8,509 nucleotides of DNA from Methanolinea sp. UBA477 (GTDB lineage Archaea; Halobacteriota; Methanomicrobia; Methanomicrobiales; Methanospirillaceae), in assembly GCA_002509485.1 (NCBI GenBank), contig DAWO01000054.1, positions 13,879 through 22,387 of the forward strand, written 5' to 3'. The notes below the pieces were generated by a model. That model saw nothing but the letters and a program-made list of their open reading frames with translations. It was not told the DNA's origin and ran no database searches. Below, piece after piece: positions 5,036-8,509 of this stretch. Position 1 is the first letter of the stretch; each line of letters begins with the position of its first letter. The translations under genes and the position numbers were made by a program.

Positions 5036-6163
5036 ATGGATATTCCGGACGCGGTCCTGGAGAAGAACGCTGCGGACTCCTTCGTCATGTTCGGTTCGTC
5101 GGATACAGCCGACGTACGCTACATTACCGGTTTTACCACCGCAGACCAGATAGTCTATATCAGGAAGAGGGGTGAGCGGGGAGTCATCATCGTATCCCAG
5201 ATGGAACTATCACGAGCCCTGGCTGAGGCTGACTGCGCCGTCATGACGAGGGCCGAAGCCGGACTGCTTGATATCCTCAAGACGGAGAAAGACCGGTGGA
5301 AAGCGCTGGCCGCCATGATTGCGGGTCTTTCCGGCAGCGCCGTCCTGGTCCCTGCATGGTTTCCCGTTATTCTCGCACGCGAGCTCGAACGGTATGGATC
5401 CGTTGTTGTCGACAGGGGGACGATCGAGGAGATGAGGGCGAAGAAGACACAGAGAGAGATAGAATACATCAAAAAAGTCCAGGCAGTCACCGAGTCTGCA
5501 ATGGACAGGGCAATCACCCTTATCCGGAACTCGAAGGCCAGGGACGGCGTGCTGTACCTGGAAAACAGTCCCCTCACGTCCGAGAATGTCAGGGCGGCGA
5601 TTCATGCTGCGCTCCTCGAATCGGGTTGCATCCCATCGGATACGATCGTCTCCTGCGGGAGCGAGAGTGGCATACCCCATGCCCGTGGATCGGGCCCCCT
5701 CCGGGAAGACGAACCGATAGTCATCGATATCTTCCCACGAGACGAGTATACTGGATACTATTCCGATATGTCCCGCACCGTCTGCAAGGGCGAGCCCTCC
5801 AGGAAGATTATGGAGATGTATGCGGCAGTACTGGAAGCCCAGACACTCGCTTCACACACGATCAGGGCAGGGGTGACCGGGGCAGATGTACACCAGGCAG
5901 TGGTTGATCTCTTTTCTGAAAAGGGGTATCCCACCGGCAAGACAGGGTTTGTGCACAACCTCGGCCATGGTGTCGGCCTTGATGTCCATGAACGTCCTTC
6001 TGTCGGCCCGGGCGGCGGGGAGCTGTCGGTGGGCAACGTCATCACCAATGAACCCGGCCTCTATTTTCCCGATCTCGGGGGAATACGCCTGGAGGATATT
6101 GGTGCCGTGACAAGGACCGGATTCGATTGTTTTACGCATTTTCCAAAAGAACTCATATTGTAG
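5036..6163 (+). CDS. pepQ: M24 family metallopeptidase, Xaa-Pro dipeptidase-like
   Basis: The 375-residue product has two domains. The N-terminal creatinase-type domain (about 1-140) starts at FVMFGSSDTADVRYITGF. The C-terminal pita-bread metallopeptidase domain starts near EYIKKVQAVTESAMDRAI. The five metal ligands of the M24 family are present: Asp231 (VIDIF), Asp244 (SDMSRTV), His311 (NLGHGVG), Glu339 (NEPGLY) and Glu353 (RLEDIG). Such enzymes split peptides before or after proline using two divalent metal ions in the cytoplasm, recycling peptides from protein turnover. The first two Asp ligands are 13 residues apart rather than the 11 of Pyrococcus furiosus prolidase, a small insertion around PRDEYTGYY. 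I chose the ATG at 5036 because the earlier in-frame TTG at 4964 would overlap the divergent gene and add non-conserved residues. Methionine aminopeptidase follows 12 nt downstream. Dipeptidase versus aminopeptidase specificity cannot be settled here. Confidence 0.87.
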   Translation: MDIPDAVLEKNAADSFVMFGSSDTADVRYITGFTTADQIVYIRKRGERGVIIVSQMELSRALAEADCAVMTRAEAGLLDILKTEKDRWKALAAMIAGLSGSAVLVPAWFPVILARELERYGSVVVDRGTIEEMRAKKTQREIEYIKKVQAVTESAMDRAITLIRNSKARDGVLYLENSPLTSENVRAAIHAALLESGCIPSDTIVSCGSESGIPHARGSGPLREDEPIVIDIFPRDEYTGYYSDMSRTVCKGEPSRKIMEMYAAVLEAQTLASHTIRAGVTGADVHQAVVDLFSEKGYPTGKTGFVHNLGHGVGLDVHERPSVGPGGGELSVGNVITNEPGLYFPDLGGIRLEDIGAVTRTGFDCFTHFPKELIL

Positions 6164-6175
6164 GTTTTTGGAGAG

Positions 6176-7051
6176 ATGAACGATGAGATATTTGACCTGT
6201 ATATGCAGGCAGGAAAGATAGCAGGTGATGTGCTCCGGAAGGGCACTGCAAAGGTCCGGCCCGGGGTTCCCCTCCTGGATGTGGTTGTATATATAGAGGA
6301 GCTGATCGAGAGGGAAGGTGCAGGGGTCGCATTTCCTCTCAATGTATCCAGAAACGAGGATGCAGCCCATGACACCGCCTCCGCGGGGGATGAACGGCTG
6401 TTCGAGACCGGTGACCTTGTCAAGCTGGACCTTGGAGTCCATCTCGAGGGGTATATTGCCGATACGGCGACGACCGTCGACCTGGGCGATAATCCAGTGC
6501 TTGTTGAAGCATCTAAGGTGGCTCTGGATCGGGCTGTCGAACTTGTGAGACCCGGCATAACGGTCGGTGAACTGGGGACCGCCATACAGCACGAGATCGA
6601 GACGCGTGGATTCCGGCCGATCTCAAACCTGACCGGGCACGCTCTCGATCAATACATCGTTCATCAACCGCCAAATGTGCCAAACATCTCCATCCAGGGG
6701 GGTGCCGTCCTCGAAGAAGGCCTGGCATTCGCAATCGAGCCGTTTGCAAGCACCGGTGCAGGCCGGGTCAGTGAGAAGCCGCGTTGCGAGATCTTTCAGC
6801 AGATAGATGTAAAACCGATCAGGCTCGCCTCTGCGCGGCGGGTCATGGAATCGATACGGAACCGGCGCGGACTGCCGTTTGCCCGCCGGTGGCTGCCTGT
6901 TGAAAAGACCGACATCGCCCTTTCTGCGCTTCTTCGGAACAATCTCATCAGGGGATATCCTGTTCTTGCGGATCTGCCGGGATCGCGTGTCTCCCAGCAT
7001 GAGCATACCCTTATTGTGACAGCGGACGGCTGCGAGGTCACAACCCGTTAG
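6176..7051 (+). CDS. map: Methionine aminopeptidase, type II
   Basis: This 291-residue enzyme removes the initiator methionine from new proteins at the ribosome. It has the M24 pita-bread fold and all key residues: His65 (NEDAAHDT), metal ligands Asp85 (VKLDLGVH), Asp96 (IADTATTV), His155 (NLTGHALDQY), Glu188 (AIEPFA) and Glu276 (HEHTLIV), plus the substrate-site His163. The stretch of about 60 residues between the last two Glu ligands (CEIFQQIDVKPIRL to IRGYPVLADLPG) is the helical insertion that marks the type II class of archaea and eukaryotes. Length matches archaeal relatives of about 295 residues. The ATG at 6176 follows GGAGAG almost directly, unusually close for a Shine-Dalgarno site. 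Translation may instead be coupled to the peptidase gene ending 12 nt before. An ATG at 6183 is in another frame. Confidence 0.96.
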   Translation: MNDEIFDLYMQAGKIAGDVLRKGTAKVRPGVPLLDVVVYIEELIEREGAGVAFPLNVSRNEDAAHDTASAGDERLFETGDLVKLDLGVHLEGYIADTATTVDLGDNPVLVEASKVALDRAVELVRPGITVGELGTAIQHEIETRGFRPISNLTGHALDQYIVHQPPNVPNISIQGGAVLEEGLAFAIEPFASTGAGRVSEKPRCEIFQQIDVKPIRLASARRVMESIRNRRGLPFARRWLPVEKTDIALSALLRNNLIRGYPVLADLPGSRVSQHEHTLIVTADGCEVTTR

Positions 7052-7075
7052 AACGGATATACTTATTGGATCTCA

Positions 7076-8374
7076 ATGAAAATACTAAAAGTTACAGAGA
7101 TGTCCGGAGAAGATGAGACCCTGAAACTTCTGGAGGTAATTCTTACCGCAGAGATTTACAACCGCTACCTGGACCTGGAGATCAACGACCTCACCCCGGA
7201 ATGCCGCGATCTCTTCGGTGTGAACGGTACTGCGGAATTCAAACGCCCTCTTTATGTCAGCGAAGGCATGATACGAAAGACCATCGGTATCAAGGATGCA
7301 TGCCGGAAACTGGAATCGAATCCCGTTATCGCCTGTGAGGAATTCGGCCAGCGGATCCATGTCACCACGCTCGAGCCCGCCGCCAGGTGGTTTCTGAAAA
7401 AAGGAGGGAAGGACCTGATAGAGAAGAATCCGACACTTGCATTTTTTTACCGTGATTTTGATTCAGTGCAGGTGTCTTACGAAGACGTAAAAGGTGCAAA
7501 CCCTCCTTTCGAGGATACACGAGTCTACCTCGACAGCAGGATATCGTCCATTGTTGCGGGCGACGAACGGCTGAAGAATGCACTTGACCTGATAATTGTG
7601 AGCGCTCCCGAGGAGGTCGAGCAGAACCTGGATGACCTGATATGCACCGGGGACCAGGAAAATGTCATCCGGAAGGTGAAAGTCGCCAGGGATCATCGCG
7701 ATGTCCTCCTGAAACACAGGATCCACGAAGTCGGAAAGCTCCTCTTCGTCGGCCCGCCGGGCACGGGAAAGACGTCGCTTGCCCTTGCACTCTCCCACGA
7801 GTTGCACCTTCCCGTAATCGAGGTGCGCCTCTCCATGATCACCTCCCAGTATCTTGGTGAGACCTCGAAAAATATCGACAGGATATTCGACTTCGCCAAG
7901 AAGATAGCACCGTGCATATTATTTATCGACGAGTTCGATTTTGTCGCGAAAAGCAGGGTCGCCGATGATCACGGGGCAATGAAACGGGCGGTCAACTCGC
8001 TCCTGAAGAATATCGACCAGATCAACCTTGTCAGGAACGCAGTTCTCCTTATCGGCGCCACGAACCATCCCCAGCTGCTTGACGAAGCGGCCTGGAGGAG
8101 GTTTGATGAGGTCGTCTTCTTCGGTCTGCCCGACACGGAGATTAGGAGAAGAATCCTGGGAAAGATCACTGCTTCCATCGACTGCCGGTGCGATTTCGGA
8201 GTGCTTGCCGAAGAGACCGAAAATTTTTCCGGCGCCGATCTGCGTATCATGATAAAGGAAGCCCTTCTCTCTGCCCTCATGGAAGGCAGGGAATACATCG
8301 ATGATGCGGACATCAGGAGAGGCATGCTGATGGTGCAGAACCGGGATCTGATCCGGCACGCAAGCTGGTTGTAG
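7076..8374 (+). CDS. AAA family ATPase with unassigned N-terminal domain
   Basis: The protein has 432 residues. The C-terminal half is a single classic AAA module: Walker A GPPGTGKTS at 226-234 (Lys232), Walker B CILFIDEFDF with Asp285 and Glu286, sensor 1 Asn330 in LIGATNHP, arginine residues 341-342 (AAWRRFDEVVFFGLP) in the arginine-finger region, and the FSGADL sensor-2 helix near residue 385. It should bind and split ATP, probably as a hexameric ring that remodels proteins. Residues 1-200 (EILTAEIYNRYLDLEINDL onward) match no domain I recognise and could bind substrates. There are no membrane segments and no peptidase motif, so it is not Lon or FtsH. The start is 24 nt after map, with TA-rich GATATACTTATT in the gap. 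The TAG stop touches the ATG of the hydrolase gene, so the two are probably co-translated. The biological role is unknown. Confidence 0.88.
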   Translation: MKILKVTEMSGEDETLKLLEVILTAEIYNRYLDLEINDLTPECRDLFGVNGTAEFKRPLYVSEGMIRKTIGIKDACRKLESNPVIACEEFGQRIHVTTLEPAARWFLKKGGKDLIEKNPTLAFFYRDFDSVQVSYEDVKGANPPFEDTRVYLDSRISSIVAGDERLKNALDLIIVSAPEEVEQNLDDLICTGDQENVIRKVKVARDHRDVLLKHRIHEVGKLLFVGPPGTGKTSLALALSHELHLPVIEVRLSMITSQYLGETSKNIDRIFDFAKKIAPCILFIDEFDFVAKSRVADDHGAMKRAVNSLLKNIDQINLVRNAVLLIGATNHPQLLDEAAWRRFDEVVFFGLPDTEIRRRILGKITASIDCRCDFGVLAEETENFSGADLRIMIKEALLSALMEGREYIDDADIRRGMLMVQNRDLIRHASWL

Positions 8375-8509
8375 ATGAAACTCACGCTGCTTGGGACGGG
8401 GGATGCCCCCGGGACACCCGTGATCGGATGCAGCTGCCCGCAGTGTGAATACGCCCGCACCAACCACGTGCAAAGACTCCGGACTTCGCTCCTTGTACAA
8501 CATCAGGGA
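8375..8509 (+). CDS. PhnP-like metallo-beta-lactamase-fold hydrolase (partial, N-terminus)
   Basis: Only the first 45 residues are inside the window. They begin MKLTLLGTGDAPGTPVIGCSCPQC. This opening (LTLLGTG..GTP..GC.C..C) is the signature of the PhnP-type branch of the metallo-beta-lactamase fold, in which the CxCxxC cysteines (here 19, 21 and 24) bind a structural zinc ion. Such enzymes are phosphodiesterases: PhnP acts on cyclic ribose phosphates and tRNase Z is a relative. The catalytic HxHxDH motif would come after the cut. The ATG follows the TAG of the AAA ATPase with no gap. Substrate in this organism is unknown; family assignment is good despite the truncation. Confidence 0.85.
   Translation, partial: MKLTLLGTGDAPGTPVIGCSCPQCEYARTNHVQRLRTSLLVQHQG

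Noticed and set aside
5852..6592. Minus-strand open frame of 246 codons
   Set aside because: It crosses the peptidase-map junction in antisense, while both plus-strand genes have complete catalytic motifs.
7919..8503. Minus-strand open frame of 194 codons
   Set aside because: It is antisense to the AAA module and the PhnP-like gene and shows no coherent domain.
1..8509. Mobile element, CRISPR array, toxin-antitoxin or defence system
   Set aside because: No transposase or integrase motifs, spaced repeats, nuclease/toxin pair or target-site duplication were seen; the only repeat is the 17-bp tandem at 1712-1745.

Overview
The window reads as a piece of a methanogenic archaeon's chromosome, most probably of the order Methanomicrobiales. 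The assignment rests on a methanofuran-pathway kinase, archaeal EF-1beta beside its usual small zinc-ribbon partner, an LDH-like malate dehydrogenase close to that of Methanocaldococcus, an archaeal-type 7S SRP RNA, type II methionine aminopeptidase, and tRNA genes without encoded CCA. The genus cannot be fixed from sequence alone. This is mainly a core, house-keeping region. I see no mobile element, CRISPR array, defence locus or sign of recent transfer.

Layout, left to right. (1) Positions 1-581, minus strand: the N-terminal part of an exported protein with a lamin-tail-like domain, possibly continuing into a phospholipase D-like domain outside the window. (2) Positions 638-1691, plus strand: a methanofuran kinase (mfnE), a 53-residue four-CxxC zinc-ribbon protein and EF-1beta, closely packed. 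They end at a T-tract beside a perfect 17-bp tandem duplication, which also lies just past the 3' end of the convergent malate dehydrogenase. (3) Positions 1758-4316, minus strand, read right to left: tRNA-Asn(GUU), a CAU-anticodon tRNA, an uncharacterised zinc-ribbon/methyltransferase-like protein, the SRP RNA and malate dehydrogenase. The SRP RNA (about 2744-3059) fills what otherwise looks like a 340-base gap. It has the core GGAA-loop helix 8, the Alu-domain UGUUA motif and a perfect 10-bp closing helix between its ends. (4) Positions 4408-4976, minus strand: a two-gene unit of a two-helix membrane protein and a winged-helix protein, overlapping by 4 nt. (5) Positions 5036-8509, plus strand: an Xaa-Pro peptidase-like M24 enzyme, type II methionine aminopeptidase, an AAA ATPase and the start of a PhnP-like metallo-beta-lactamase-fold hydrolase, tightly spaced like an operon.

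Functionally, much of the window concerns making and maturing proteins: EF-1beta and the zinc ribbon at the ribosome, two tRNAs, the SRP RNA for membrane targeting, methionine aminopeptidase for N-terminal trimming, and an M24 peptidase and AAA ATPase in peptide or protein turnover. The least explained parts are the zinc-ribbon/methyltransferase-like protein, the AAA ATPase with its unassigned N-terminal domain, and the membrane protein/winged-helix pair. Several starts have a TATA-like element 24-29 nt upstream of the ATG, which suggests leaderless transcripts. Others, notably EF-1beta and the winged-helix gene, have clear Shine-Dalgarno sites.
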